The notes under the pieces are model-generated. The model saw only the letters and a program-made list of their open reading frames with translations, had not been told where the DNA came from and searched no databases. Below, in pieces: positions 1 through 7,814 of a stretch of DNA of 64,000 nucleotides (positions within the stretch are counted from its first letter, which is position 1; the number at the start of each line of letters is the position of its first letter). The stretch comes from Phymorhynchus buccinoides (lineage: Eukaryota > Mollusca > Gastropoda > Neogastropoda > Raphitomidae): NCBI GenBank assembly GCA_017654935.2, contig CM065699.1, positions 2,985,972-3,049,971 on the forward strand, written 5' to 3'. A program made the translations under genes and the position numbers.

Positions 1-63
1 CAATTCTAAAGTTGCGCATCTAACAGGGTCAAGCATAACCGGTTGATCTGGTCCGCGTGACAT
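1..63 (-). CDS. N-terminus of 283-aa element protein (partial)
   Basis: Only the first 21 codons are visible, starting MSRGPDQPVM at 63 on the minus strand and running off the window. They match the start of the complete 283-aa gene of copy 2 (18641-19492). A TATAAAA motif lies just upstream of the ATG. Function unknown; probably a virion-associated protein judging from its place beside capsid genes. Confidence 0.85.
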   Translation of the reverse strand, partial: MSRGPDQPVMLDPVRCATLEL

Positions 64-77
64 TGTTTTATACTAAA

Positions 78-761
78 TTATTTTATTTCTAACAAAGCAT
101 TCAAGCTGTCGCACTGAACTTCTTTTCCTTTTTCGTCAGTTATTCTTATTTTTAGTGAATGGTGAACCCCACAAACTAATTCTTTAAACTGTAAGTTAGT
201 GAATGTAATAATTTCGTAATCACAGTATGCCGCTTTTGCTGTTGGAAGAACTCTTAACACAGTAGACGGCTGGTTATCAAATAAGTTGTTATCCGTACTC
301 AGGATATCTAAATGAAAGTATAATAAAGAATGTATTCCAAGATTAAGTGATTTTTCAGCCGTAAATGAATTACTTTGCAGTGCATTATCAGTGACATGGA
401 ACCTGTCTAATCTAAAACCTAATAGTTTAACCAATTCATTAGCAAATTCAAATACTTCACCTTTTTGGCCTCTAAACGTCATCTTCACTTTCAAATTTCC
501 CTCATTAAGTTTTAAAGTAATGTCGAAGTCGTTAAATATTTCTTTTAATGAACAAAAACCGTAATAACCGTCAGGTATAGTTAGTTCAATCATCCCTTCA
601 CTGGTAATTTTTCTTATCCAATTGTTCTTTAAGGATTCGCTTATGTTAATCCATTTAACTTTGTAATAAATTTCATGGAGCGCTACTTTTAGAGAACCAT
701 GATTTTCAATAGGGCGTTGTAAAAGTATTGGCTCGTCTTGATCAGTTATATAAATAAACAT
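78..761 (-). CDS. Penton-like minor capsid protein (227 aa), copy 1
   Basis: The start is the ATG at 761 (MFIYITDQDE); a longer reading from 803 would need a TTG start and would overlap the divergent gene. The protein is all-beta in look, with an LKVALHEIYY stretch near the N-terminus, a DGYYGF turn, a LLGFR motif around residue 115 and an LRVLP motif before a C-terminal SLKIRITDEKG strand. This pattern recalls the single-jelly-roll penton-type minor capsid proteins of Polinton-like elements, a resemblance recalled rather than searched. It would form the five-fold vertices of a capsid built from the MCP encoded downstream. It lies head to head with the 419-aa gene, 19 bp apart. The copy 2 version (19507-20204) is frameshifted and clearly more divergent than the neighbouring genes. 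Confidence 0.6.
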   Translation of the reverse strand: MFIYITDQDEPILLQRPIENHGSLKVALHEIYYKVKWINISESLKNNWIRKITSEGMIELTIPDGYYGFCSLKEIFNDFDITLKLNEGNLKVKMTFRGQKGEVFEFANELVKLLGFRLDRFHVTDNALQSNSFTAEKSLNLGIHSLLYFHLDILSTDNNLFDNQPSTVLRVLPTAKAAYCDYEIITFTNLQFKELVCGVHHSLKIRITDEKGKEVQCDSLNALLEIK

Positions 762-780
762 TTTTATTACGAATATATAA
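762..780. promoter_or_regulatory. 19-bp divergent start region
   Basis: Two ATGs point away from each other with only 19 bp between them. The minus side reads AATAAAAATG and the plus side ATATATAAATG. Any promoter must be this short AT-rich segment or lie inside the opposite gene. The same arrangement is kept in copy 2 at 20205-20223. Confidence 0.5.
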
Positions 781-2040
781 ATGAATGCTTTTAAATATAA
801 CAAAGACGCTAAATATGCGGTTGGATCATATAACCCTAAAACTATAGCTGTTGATTCAATAGTTGTTGCAGTGGGGGTTGATTCTTTTGAAGTTAAGGTC
901 AGTAATCCATTAAGCCATTATTTAAATCCTAGTGTCAAACATGATAACATCGCAAAGGCATGGTTTAGTCATCCAATGCAGTTTTATCAAAACCAGTTAA
1001 ACTTTGCTGTGTTCTGTGCAACAACAGGGTGTGGTGTTTCTTTCGCTGATCACTTAAATCATCCTGGAGTCATGGTAAAAGCAGTTTATAGATTTCATTT
1101 CTATTATACTTTCAAGCGTATTTTGTCTGAACTGCATGCTCCATTACCGAATGATTCTACTTTTAATCCGTTCAACAACAGAATTGACTTGAAGGCCTTT
1201 GAACGGATTTGTAATGAGTTTAACATTAACTTGAATACAGACTTTAGGCAAAAGTTAGATCGTAATCATGGGTTGGGAACACTTTATTATTGGGGCGTGC
1301 ACAGAAAGTATAACTATGATTGGAATCCACCTTACACGTCTTTTTCTTCAGGTACGACCGTTCATCTGGGATCTATTCAACAAAAACATAAAAACGCTTG
1401 GTCTACTTTTATTCTTGATACTTCTGAAGGACTGACAAAGGCGGGAATAGAACGAGTAAATGATTCTATTCGTACTTACGTGTGGTGTTTGCTAGGATCT
1501 CAAGCGCAAGTTAAATCTGAGATAATGGATCCTTCTACTGGGTTTGATGCACAAAAACAGTATTTAGCTAATTTAGAAGATGCAATCAATTCTACAGTTG
1601 ACCTCCCAGCAAGCATTAAAAGGTATCAAGACGTTTTAAGATTTGCAAGATCAAAAGTAGACTTTGCTGTTGGTAGTGGATTATACATGCTGCCCTCTGA
1701 TCTTAGACTTCAAATAGGAACAATTGTAAACTATAACAACGAAATCCTTATAGCAAAAGATAATCAAGCAGTTGGTAAAAATTTAAAAATAAATTCTACA
1801 TTGTCGATCATACAAAGAACACACCATCCAATCCCTGTCAGTCAAAAAAAGAATATTAACTTAACGAATTCAACGAACTTAACTAACTCTATGAACTTAA
1901 CTAACTCTACGAACTTAACTAACTCTACGAACTCAACGAACTTAACGAACTTAACTGACAGTCACGAAAACGAAAAGACAGCACTAGTTATTTTTCTAAC
2001 AGCAGCCGGTCTAGTTTATTTTTATTTTACTAGAGAGTAA
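781..2040 (+). CDS. 419-aa C-terminally anchored element protein, copy 1
   Basis: Start MNAFKYNKDA at 781. Residues 1-350 form a globular part with an aromatic-rich segment, a CATTGCGVSF motif near residue 80 and an HRKYNYDWNPP stretch near residue 175. Residues about 358-392 are a tandem run of NLTNST-type hexapeptides, each containing N-X-S/T sequons. A hydrophobic segment (LVIFLTAAGLVYFYF) sits at the extreme C-terminus. I read this as a C-terminally anchored protein with a sequon-rich stalk, so a virion-membrane or host-interaction role is possible, but no family with known function was recognised. The last 30 bp overlap the 3' end of the convergent 440-aa gene. The copy in element 2 is almost identical. 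Confidence 0.85.
   Translation: MNAFKYNKDAKYAVGSYNPKTIAVDSIVVAVGVDSFEVKVSNPLSHYLNPSVKHDNIAKAWFSHPMQFYQNQLNFAVFCATTGCGVSFADHLNHPGVMVKAVYRFHFYYTFKRILSELHAPLPNDSTFNPFNNRIDLKAFERICNEFNINLNTDFRQKLDRNHGLGTLYYWGVHRKYNYDWNPPYTSFSSGTTVHLGSIQQKHKNAWSTFILDTSEGLTKAGIERVNDSIRTYVWCLLGSQAQVKSEIMDPSTGFDAQKQYLANLEDAINSTVDLPASIKRYQDVLRFARSKVDFAVGSGLYMLPSDLRLQIGTIVNYNNEILIAKDNQAVGKNLKINSTLSIIQRTHHPIPVSQKKNINLTNSTNLTNSMNLTNSTNLTNSTNSTNLTNLTDSHENEKTALVIFLTAAGLVYFYFTRE
1855..1965 (+). repeat. In-frame hexapeptide repeat (NLTNST) in the 419-aa gene
   Basis: An 18-bp unit, AACTTAACTAACTCTACG, is repeated with small changes, coding for alternating NLT/NST sequons just before the membrane segment. Copy 2 carries a slightly different variant pattern (extra NSM), as expected of replication slippage. 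Confidence 0.8.
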
Positions 2041-3333
2041 TCCTACAACTAAAACTATTAGCATCCATAAGTGTTCAGCCATAAAACCGACTACTTTGCT
2101 TGCAGTAGAAAAAAGCCAACTAACAATTCCACCTAATATACCGGGTAGCGCATCTAGTGCTTTTTCTCCTAATTTTTTTAATAGATTCGTTAAATGTTCC
2201 AGTTGTTTTTTAATCCAAGAGTCTTTTGATGGCGAAGGTGGAGAAGGTGGAGAAGGTAATTGACCACCACCACCACCTGTTCCTGTTAAAGCAAACACTA
2301 AAGTAGAGATTGCAAACCCTAAAGCTGTCATAACGCTCGCTATCGTGACTCCTTGCTCTCTAAATAAAGTTTTTATTCTTTCTGCTAACGTTGTATCTTC
2401 GTGTAAAATTCTTTGGATGGTTTCTTTTATTCTGCTGACTTGTGTTCGTAATTGTTCACGGTTAGTTGACAGTACTTCTAGTCTTGCAGCTCTCTCTTGT
2501 TGAAGATCATCTAGTCTTTGCATGATTCTGTCTTTTACGTCTTGTCCTAGGTTATTGTCGTCCGCTTCAACTAATTTCTGTTTTTCTCTGTCAATGTGAG
2601 CATCCAGTTCGCTTAACTTTGCTAGATTATTTGTTAACTCGCCTCTGGTAGTTTGTAATGTTGAATTGAGCGCCATTAGTTCTCTCATAGGTAATGGTGA
2701 ATCATGTAATGTTTTTAAATGGGTTTCTTCATCTTCTAAAGCTATAAAACTAGTTTCCATTTCTATGATGTTGTCCGCAGTTGCGCTTAAGTCTCTAAGA
2801 GGAATCGATTGAAGTTGGGAATCAGTAGGCAGTTCTTGTAGTGTGTTTTGAAGAGCAGAAACAGCTTTCGTGCTTAGGGTTGGTTTTGGTTTTATGTCAA
2901 CGCCAATACGTCTTAGATCATTAGTGGGGACGCCATGAGAAATTAGTGAACTTATTTTATAAAACTTTGCTGGATTATTTTTGTGTGTAAGTCGGGTTGA
3001 TTCATTATTATTCAAAAATAAATGACCTTCACCATCTAAAACATAGTCATTAGGATCATACAAATCGGATAAATCTTGACCTATAAATTTACGAAAAGCC
3101 ATTACTTTCGATTTCTGTATTTCATAGTGCATTTCAAATTGAGATTTTCCAACTACTATATTATCTTCCCTTGGTCTAACTTCTACATTCGGGTTTGGTT
3201 CTGCTTCATCTAGTTCTTGTCTTAAAGATGGTAGATTACGACGACGAGACAATAAAGGAATGTCTTCACTCATGTCATCTCCAGCTTCATCGTCAAAGGC
3301 ATCATAATCGTGGACTGCTTCTTTTCCTTCCAT
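2011..3333 (-). CDS. 440-aa coiled-coil membrane protein, copy 1
   Basis: Start MEGKEAVHDY at 3333. The N-terminal 35 residues are acidic and carry an IPLLSRRR motif. Residues about 195-320 are heptad-rich, charged and likely coiled coil (many E/K/R/L, e.g. LAKLSELDAHIDREKQK). A membrane segment follows at about 328-350 (SVMTALGFAISTLVFALTG), then a G/P-rich linker and a second amphipathic to hydrophobic region at about 385-435. It is known to me only as a recurrent protein of Polinton-like elements in invertebrates, with no assigned function. The layout would suit a virion membrane-spanning or scaffold protein. It converges with and overlaps the 419-aa gene and diverges from the MCP gene 48 bp away. 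Confidence 0.85.
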   Translation of the reverse strand: MEGKEAVHDYDAFDDEAGDDMSEDIPLLSRRRNLPSLRQELDEAEPNPNVEVRPREDNIVVGKSQFEMHYEIQKSKVMAFRKFIGQDLSDLYDPNDYVLDGEGHLFLNNNESTRLTHKNNPAKFYKISSLISHGVPTNDLRRIGVDIKPKPTLSTKAVSALQNTLQELPTDSQLQSIPLRDLSATADNIIEMETSFIALEDEETHLKTLHDSPLPMRELMALNSTLQTTRGELTNNLAKLSELDAHIDREKQKLVEADDNNLGQDVKDRIMQRLDDLQQERAARLEVLSTNREQLRTQVSRIKETIQRILHEDTTLAERIKTLFREQGVTIASVMTALGFAISTLVFALTGTGGGGGQLPSPPSPPSPSKDSWIKKQLEHLTNLLKKLGEKALDALPGILGGIVSWLFSTASKVVGFMAEHLWMLIVLVVGLLSSKIKIN

Positions 3334-3381
3334 GTTTTTATTTATAATTATGTTTTTATTTTATTTCTAAAAAAAAGAGAG
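3334..3381. promoter_or_regulatory. 48-bp divergent start region of 440-aa gene and MCP
   Basis: It is almost pure A/T, with ATAAATAAAAAC before the minus-strand ATG and a run of A before the MCP ATG. It is conserved base for base in copy 2 (22777-22824). Confidence 0.45.
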
Positions 3382-4668
3382 ATGTCGCAATCATACGGGT
3401 CGAGTCTTGATCCATACAGACGGTTAAAAGAACCACTCGGTGTAAAAGGAACCAGGCAGAGTATCGTGATAAGTAATAATCCTTCAACTATCGATCAAAG
3501 ACAAATATTATCAGTAAGATTTCCTAGTCTGGGGAGTAATGAAGTCATCGTGCCAGGCACTGCTCGTCTTGCATTTAAAATAGACCTGGAGTCAGCGACG
3601 GATCCGAACAGAACATTAGTTGCTAATCTTGGTAGAGCGATCGTTAGTAAGATTACTATTAAACTTGAAGGGAGAGAGGTAATGTCTTTAGATAACGCAG
3701 ATGTCTTTTTGAGTTATTGCGACCTCTGGTTAACAGAAAATGAAAGAAAAGATCGGGTTTATCAGGGAATACAAGGAGATAATGGTATAAAACATAGAAT
3801 TGATGCTGATGATAAAAAAGATAGCAATAAAGATGCGTTGGTTGCTCAAGTTTATGGTAATCGATTCTACATTCCTCTTGACTTTGAACTATTGAACACA
3901 CACTCACCATATTATCAGGGAGCTTTACAAGATAGGCTTATGTATGAATTTACTTTTAATGACTATGCCCGTGTTATCAGATCGACAGAAGATTCAAATG
4001 CAAAATATAGTATTTCAGACATCACATTAGAGTTTGATGTTGTTCGTCATCAAGAATTAGCTCGGTTGATCTCCCAACAATACCAGTCAAGATTAGCAAT
4101 ATACTACAACAGAATTTTAAATCACAGTAAGTTAACTAAAAACACAATAGACACAATCTGGAACATCGATTTGAATATATCAGCAAGGTCGTTGAAAGGA
4201 ATTTTGCTGCTGTTTGAAGAAACCAAAAAACCCTTTAATAGATTAAGCGAGAGGTTTTATAATCCAAAAATAACTAAGCTGACTACTGCGATTGAAGGGC
4301 AACCGAACCAATTGTTTGCGAGCGGTCTTTTACCTTATCAGCACTTTGATGAAATAAGAAAACTGTTTGGTGGAGGCGGGCAACTAAGAGATCCGTCTGT
4401 TGATTTAATTTGCAAAGACCTCCATCTTCATGATGTTAGACTAGAAGATTATTTATTTTCGAAGTATGCTTTGTGGTTAGATCTTAGAACAACTGATGAT
4501 AACAAACTTCATGGTAGCGGAAGAACAGTAGGTGATGGGTCAGGCGGAATAAACATTCAAATTCATAAAGAAGCGGAAGTGGGCAAACAAATATATGTTT
4601 ATGTGTATTTACTATGCGATGCTCAGCTGAACATTGAGAATAACAGATTAAAAGATATTGTGTATTAA
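3382..4668 (+). CDS. Major capsid protein (double jelly-roll type, 428 aa), copy 1
   Basis: I take the start MSQSYGSSLD at 3382; the upstream in-frame extension would need GTG and would run into the 440-aa gene. Visible hallmarks are RQSIVISNNP near the N-terminus, a FYIPLDFELL motif around residue 182 and HSPYYQGALQDRLMYE followed by FNDY. These resemble major capsid proteins of Polinton/adintovirus-type elements; such proteins form hexagonal capsomers (family knowledge). About 430 residues is on the short side for the family. It is followed after 4 bp by the packaging ATPase, a typical morphogenesis pairing. Compared with copy 2, residues about 68-258 carry most of the differences while both flanks are nearly identical. 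Confidence 0.8.
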   Translation: MSQSYGSSLDPYRRLKEPLGVKGTRQSIVISNNPSTIDQRQILSVRFPSLGSNEVIVPGTARLAFKIDLESATDPNRTLVANLGRAIVSKITIKLEGREVMSLDNADVFLSYCDLWLTENERKDRVYQGIQGDNGIKHRIDADDKKDSNKDALVAQVYGNRFYIPLDFELLNTHSPYYQGALQDRLMYEFTFNDYARVIRSTEDSNAKYSISDITLEFDVVRHQELARLISQQYQSRLAIYYNRILNHSKLTKNTIDTIWNIDLNISARSLKGILLLFEETKKPFNRLSERFYNPKITKLTTAIEGQPNQLFASGLLPYQHFDEIRKLFGGGGQLRDPSVDLICKDLHLHDVRLEDYLFSKYALWLDLRTTDDNKLHGSGRTVGDGSGGINIQIHKEAEVGKQIYVYVYLLCDAQLNIENNRLKDIVY

Positions 4669-4672
4669 AACA

Positions 4673-5290
4673 ATGGACTTGAACAGTTTAAATTTCCTTA
4701 CAAAAGAACCACATTGCGGGTTATTTTGCGGGATGACTGGGTGTGGAAAAACGATATTTATGTTAGATTTAATACAAACGGTTTATCGAAATCACTTTGA
4801 ACATATAGTAATTTTTTGTACTACTTTAGAATTCAACAAATCATACAAAGAAAGAAAGTTCATTTGGGAGGATGATAAAGTCTATTTGGTTGACCCAAGT
4901 AATAAGTTAAGTGAATGTTTAGATCATTTTTATCAACTGTTTAAAGGAACGTCAACATTGTTTATTATTGATGACTGCTCGGCTGAAAAAGACATTGTTA
5001 AAAAAAGAAATAGTTTAGCTAAGTTAGCTTTTAGTGGTAGACATGCAGGGATTAGTGTATGGATTTTAACACAAAAGTATAATTCAGTTTTAAAAGACTT
5101 TAGAGAACAGTTAAAGACGGTTGTTTTGTTTTTTACTAAAGATAAAAATAGTTTTGATGAATGTCTAGATGAAAATGATGTGATTGAATCAAAAGAAGAA
5201 AAAAAGTCGATTAAACAAAAACTGAGGAAAGAGAAGTTTTGTAAGCTAGTGTTAAAAACTGATTTTCCTAGTCAGTACAAATGTTTGTGA
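4673..5290 (+). CDS. Packaging ATPase, FtsK/HerA (A32-like) type, copy 1
   Basis: The first ATG after the MCP stop is at 4673 (MDLNSLNF), giving 205 aa. Walker A is GMTGCGKT at residues 20-27, Walker B is LFIIDDC with acidic D100/D101, and a sensor-like segment ILTQKYNS follows near residue 133. The size and motif spacing fit the compact genome-packaging ATPases of double-jelly-roll DNA viruses and Polintons, which pump DNA into the procapsid. It is probably cotranscribed with MCP (4-bp gap). The copy 2 protein is identical. Confidence 0.88.
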   Translation: MDLNSLNFLTKEPHCGLFCGMTGCGKTIFMLDLIQTVYRNHFEHIVIFCTTLEFNKSYKERKFIWEDDKVYLVDPSNKLSECLDHFYQLFKGTSTLFIIDDCSAEKDIVKKRNSLAKLAFSGRHAGISVWILTQKYNSVLKDFREQLKTVVLFFTKDKNSFDECLDENDVIESKEEKKSIKQKLRKEKFCKLVLKTDFPSQYKCL

Positions 5291-5344
5291 TGGCAAAAAA
5301 AAAAAAAAAAAAAAAAAAAGGTCAATTTTTTTTGGTTTCTTTTT
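5291..5344. repeat. Poly(A)/poly(T) spacer between convergent genes
   Basis: A run of about 25 A directly follows the ATPase stop, then TTTTTTT before the end of the minus-strand 70-aa gene. The run is only about 10 A in copy 2, so it is length-variable. Confidence 0.7.
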
Positions 5345-5557
5345 TTATACTGGGTCAAATTCAAGGTTAAACTTGTTGTAAATTTCTGATAAAGTATCCA
5401 TTATTTTGCTTTCAATTTCGAACAAGTATTTACTGACTATTTTATCGTCTTCCATTAATAGCTGAAATAGAACAATTTCTTTCTGCGCATTCCTTAATCT
5501 TTTCAATAAAATGTCGTAATTCTTTGTCTCGAGTATCTCTTTATTCTGAGTCTCCAT
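5345..5557 (-). CDS. 70-aa helical protein, copy 1
   Basis: METQNKEILETKNYD at 5557. It is a short, charged, leucine-rich, almost certainly all-helical protein without a membrane segment. It is identical at protein level in copy 2 although the flanking homopolymers changed length, which argues for a real gene. No known function; its place between the ATPase and integrase suggests a small virion or regulatory factor. Unlike most genes of the element it lacks a clear TAAAA motif directly at the ATG (TTTAAATG instead). Confidence 0.7.
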   Translation of the reverse strand: METQNKEILETKNYDILLKRLRNAQKEIVLFQLLMEDDKIVSKYLFEIESKIMDTLSEIYNKFNLEFDPV

Positions 5558-5597
5558 TTAAAGACCCATTTTTTTTTTTTTTTTTTTTTTTGTCTAA

Positions 5598-6578
5598 TCA
5601 AATCGGAACTGTGTCTGACGGAATTATCTGTAATTCTTCTTTAACAAAGGCTCTTTTTGGAACGGGTCGTGTTGTTGTATCAGTTTCTCTTAAATAATAC
5701 ACCGGTGGATTCATTTCTATTACACTTTTTATTTCGTACGGTTCAATACTCCAAATTGGATCAGTCGCTCTTACACGTGTGTCTCCTTCCGCTTCTCCTG
5801 GTGCATAAAGAAACCTAACTTTGATTCCAAACGGTATCAGCTGTTTTGAAATTAAATGTTCATGAGGTGTGTCTAACGAAGTGTCAATCGTTTTCTTCTG
5901 TATTGCTTTTACTGGTTTAAATCCTGTTACTTTAGATTCTTCGTTATTCATGACTCTCAGAACACTACTTAATCTTCTAACCCATTCAGTGTTTCTAGTT
6001 GAATCAAGGAGTTCTCTGTGATATTGGTAAGAGAAAAGTCGTTCAGCTAATTGTTTGTTAAAGTTTTCGACTAAGGCTTGTGATCTATGATTTCCAGGAA
6101 TACCGCGTTTAATAGATACTTTGTGTTTTAACATTAGCTGGTTGAATTGTCCTTTAAATTCTTTTCCTTCATCAACTTGAATTAAACGAGGATAGGTTAA
6201 TGGACCGCGTCTATAGATTTCTTGTAAAGCAACAGAGACTGAAGTAGCACTTTTATCAGTCAATGGTTCAGCATCTTTATATCTTGAAGCTAAATCAACA
6301 ACTGTCAACGCGTATTTAAATCTTTTTCTTCTGATTAAATCATGAGGTAAGTATAGAAGATCCATTTGGTGAGTGTCATTTGGTGTTGTGTTAACAAAGT
6401 GCGGTCTTTTAATTCGTTTAGGTGCTGGTAGATAAATTTGCCATATAGCTTGTTTAGATAGCCATTCTTTTGCTGTTTGTTCAGTGACTCCAGCAGCTTG
6501 ATTTAATTTTTGAATAGCAGTTAAACCTTTCCAATAACCTTTTGGTGAATAATAAATTTTAGATAGTTTATCATTCAT
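5598..6578 (-). CDS. int: Retroviral-type DD35E integrase (326 aa), copy 1
   Basis: Start MNDKLSKIYY at 6578. An N-terminal helical region (about 1-60) is followed by an rve catalytic core: HQMDLL with D73, LIQVDEGKEF with D136 and QALVENFN with E171. The D136-E171 spacing of 35 residues gives the DD35E triad. A C-terminal basic/beta tail (about 240-326) would bind DNA. Such integrases insert Polintons and leave a short target duplication; copy 2 shows CTTGT. The gene is intact here but deleted to a short remnant in copy 2, so copy 1 or another relative would have to supply it. It ends 7 bp from the start of the upstream 134-aa gene's stop. Confidence 0.93.
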   Translation of the reverse strand: MNDKLSKIYYSPKGYWKGLTAIQKLNQAAGVTEQTAKEWLSKQAIWQIYLPAPKRIKRPHFVNTTPNDTHQMDLLYLPHDLIRRKRFKYALTVVDLASRYKDAEPLTDKSATSVSVALQEIYRRGPLTYPRLIQVDEGKEFKGQFNQLMLKHKVSIKRGIPGNHRSQALVENFNKQLAERLFSYQYHRELLDSTRNTEWVRRLSSVLRVMNNEESKVTGFKPVKAIQKKTIDTSLDTPHEHLISKQLIPFGIKVRFLYAPGEAEGDTRVRATDPIWSIEPYEIKSVIEMNPPVYYLRETDTTTRPVPKRAFVKEELQIIPSDTVPI

Positions 6579-6585
6579 TTTAATA

Positions 6586-6990
6586 CTACACGTTTTTTGC
6601 TATGAAATAAACAGCAGTCATACCAACTACAATAAAAGCTATTTCCTGGAGTTTTTGTTTTTCGGATGGTTGGTAGAAGTCACTTAGTTTTGGTGGTGGG
6701 AGCTGTTGGAGGTCTTCTCCTGTCACTAAATAATACTCTTTAATGGCGTCGTCAACATTCTTAAAAGTGTATGCTGCATGGTTTTGTAGTTTTAATTTGT
6801 TGTTAATAAAATCTAACTGAGCGAGTCTTTGTTTTTCATAGGTGTCTTGTGCTGCTGCTAATTGCTCCATTGCTCGATTATGTCTTTGTCTTTCCTTGTT
6901 TGTTTCTAGTTTACTGAACATGTAATTACTTCCTGAAAAAGCAAGTGCGTTTACTACAGCACCGCCAATCATCATTGCGAGTGAAGCCAT
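6586..6990 (-). CDS. 134-aa two-membrane-segment protein
   Basis: Start MASLAMMIGGAVVNALAFSG at 6990. It has a hydrophobic N-terminal segment, a charged helical middle (about 25-110) containing a PPPKLSDFYQPSE motif, and a hydrophobic C-terminal helix (IAFIVVGMTAVYFIA). I recognise the pattern as recurrent next to Polinton-like genes in other invertebrates, but with no function assigned. Its ATG lies 7 bp from the 76-aa gene's stop codon, and the motif AAATAAAATG bridges the two. Only copy 1 has it. Confidence 0.75.
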   Translation of the reverse strand: MASLAMMIGGAVVNALAFSGSNYMFSKLETNKERQRHNRAMEQLAAAQDTYEKQRLAQLDFINNKLKLQNHAAYTFKNVDDAIKEYYLVTGEDLQQLPPPKLSDFYQPSEKQKLQEIAFIVVGMTAVYFIAKNV

Positions 6991-6997
6991 TTTATTT

Positions 6998-7228
6998 TTA
7001 CATATATATATTTTCTGGAATTATTCCTTGCTTAACTAGAAAGTCTTTTGTTGCGATTGAAGCAGTGATTATAGCGATTAGTTTACCAGAGTCCTCTAGG
7101 TCAAGTTTTCCTAGGTCAGCTGCTTTCATTTTCAATAGTTTCTTACCAACCATCGTGTACGCAACAGAAAGTCCACCAATCAGAGCAGATTGATATACAA
7201 GGTTAGCAACAGTTTTTTCGGCACTCAT
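6998..7228 (-). CDS. 76-aa small hydrophobic protein
   Basis: Start MSAEKTVANLVYQSALIGG at 7228. One hydrophobic stretch (residues about 10-27), then a basic helix and a short C-terminus ENIYM. Tightly packed before the 134-aa gene. Deleted from copy 2. Function unknown; probably a small membrane-associated virion component. Confidence 0.65.
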   Translation of the reverse strand: MSAEKTVANLVYQSALIGGLSVAYTMVGKKLLKMKAADLGKLDLEDSGKLIAIITASIATKDFLVKQGIIPENIYM

Positions 7229-7265
7229 TTTTATTTTAAAAACAAAAATAATAAATCAACTAAAA
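7229..7265. promoter_or_regulatory. 37-bp divergent start region
   Basis: AT-only spacer between the 76-aa gene (minus, AAAATAAAAATG) and the 182-aa gene (plus, CTAAAAATG). Confidence 0.45.
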
Positions 7266-7814
7266 ATGAATTGTGACGAACTGTTGTTAAATGCGCAGGA
7301 AGCCGTAATGTCTGATGAAGTGTCGACAAGTGTTATGAATAAAAAGGAAAAGTTGTATTCTCTGGCTGCGTGTGGAAAAACAAAACAATACTTAGGAACA
7401 GAATTTAGTATAGAACAGATTCAACAAATGTCTTCTGCTGACATTGAAAAGTACTACACCAGATACGAAGCACAATTAGGATCTAAAATGGTTAAAAGTT
7501 TAGGTCAAACTGTAATAGGCTTGTACACTAAGTTAGTTAGTCAGTTTTTTCCACTCGATTCAAGCCAAGATTTAATGTACGATTTAAGTCAAGATCCTGT
7601 TTTAACTAAATCATTAGAGTCTCTTAGTTGTGATCTTTTTTATAGGTTTGGCGGGCTTTTATCACCAGTTGTTATGGGGTTAATTACTTTTAATCATATA
7701 GATTTTATGGCTATTAAAAATGAACGTGACAGAGAATCAAACGAATCAGACAGAACAGCAAACAAGCCCCAGTCCGACAGTAACCAAGGTAACGAAGAAC
7801 CCAGGACGAGTTGA
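7266..7814 (+). CDS. 182-aa helical element protein
   Basis: Start MNCDELLLNA at 7266. It is mostly helical with a YYTRYEAQLGSK motif (about residue 65) and hydrophobic stretches near 80-95 and 125-145. The tail after residue 150 is hydrophilic and overlaps the next gene. A similar YYTRYE-type protein recurs in related elements by my recollection. No known activity. The last 95 bp are read in a second frame by the 146-aa gene. Deleted from copy 2 except for the overlap tail. Confidence 0.72.
   Translation: MNCDELLLNAQEAVMSDEVSTSVMNKKEKLYSLAACGKTKQYLGTEFSIEQIQQMSSADIEKYYTRYEAQLGSKMVKSLGQTVIGLYTKLVSQFFPLDSSQDLMYDLSQDPVLTKSLESLSCDLFYRFGGLLSPVVMGLITFNHIDFMAIKNERDRESNESDRTANKPQSDSNQGNEEPRTS

Noticed and set aside
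762..803. Extended N-terminus of the penton-like gene
   Set aside because: It relies on a TTG and overlaps the ATG of the divergent 419-aa gene.
3310..3381. Longer MCP start (24 extra residues)
   Set aside because: It needs a GTG start and overlaps the first codons of the 440-aa gene; the ATG at 3382 matches the conserved MSQSYGSS start in both copies.
4658..4672. Upstream start for the ATPase
   Set aside because: It would be a TTG inside the MCP gene; the ATG at 4673 directly follows the MCP stop.
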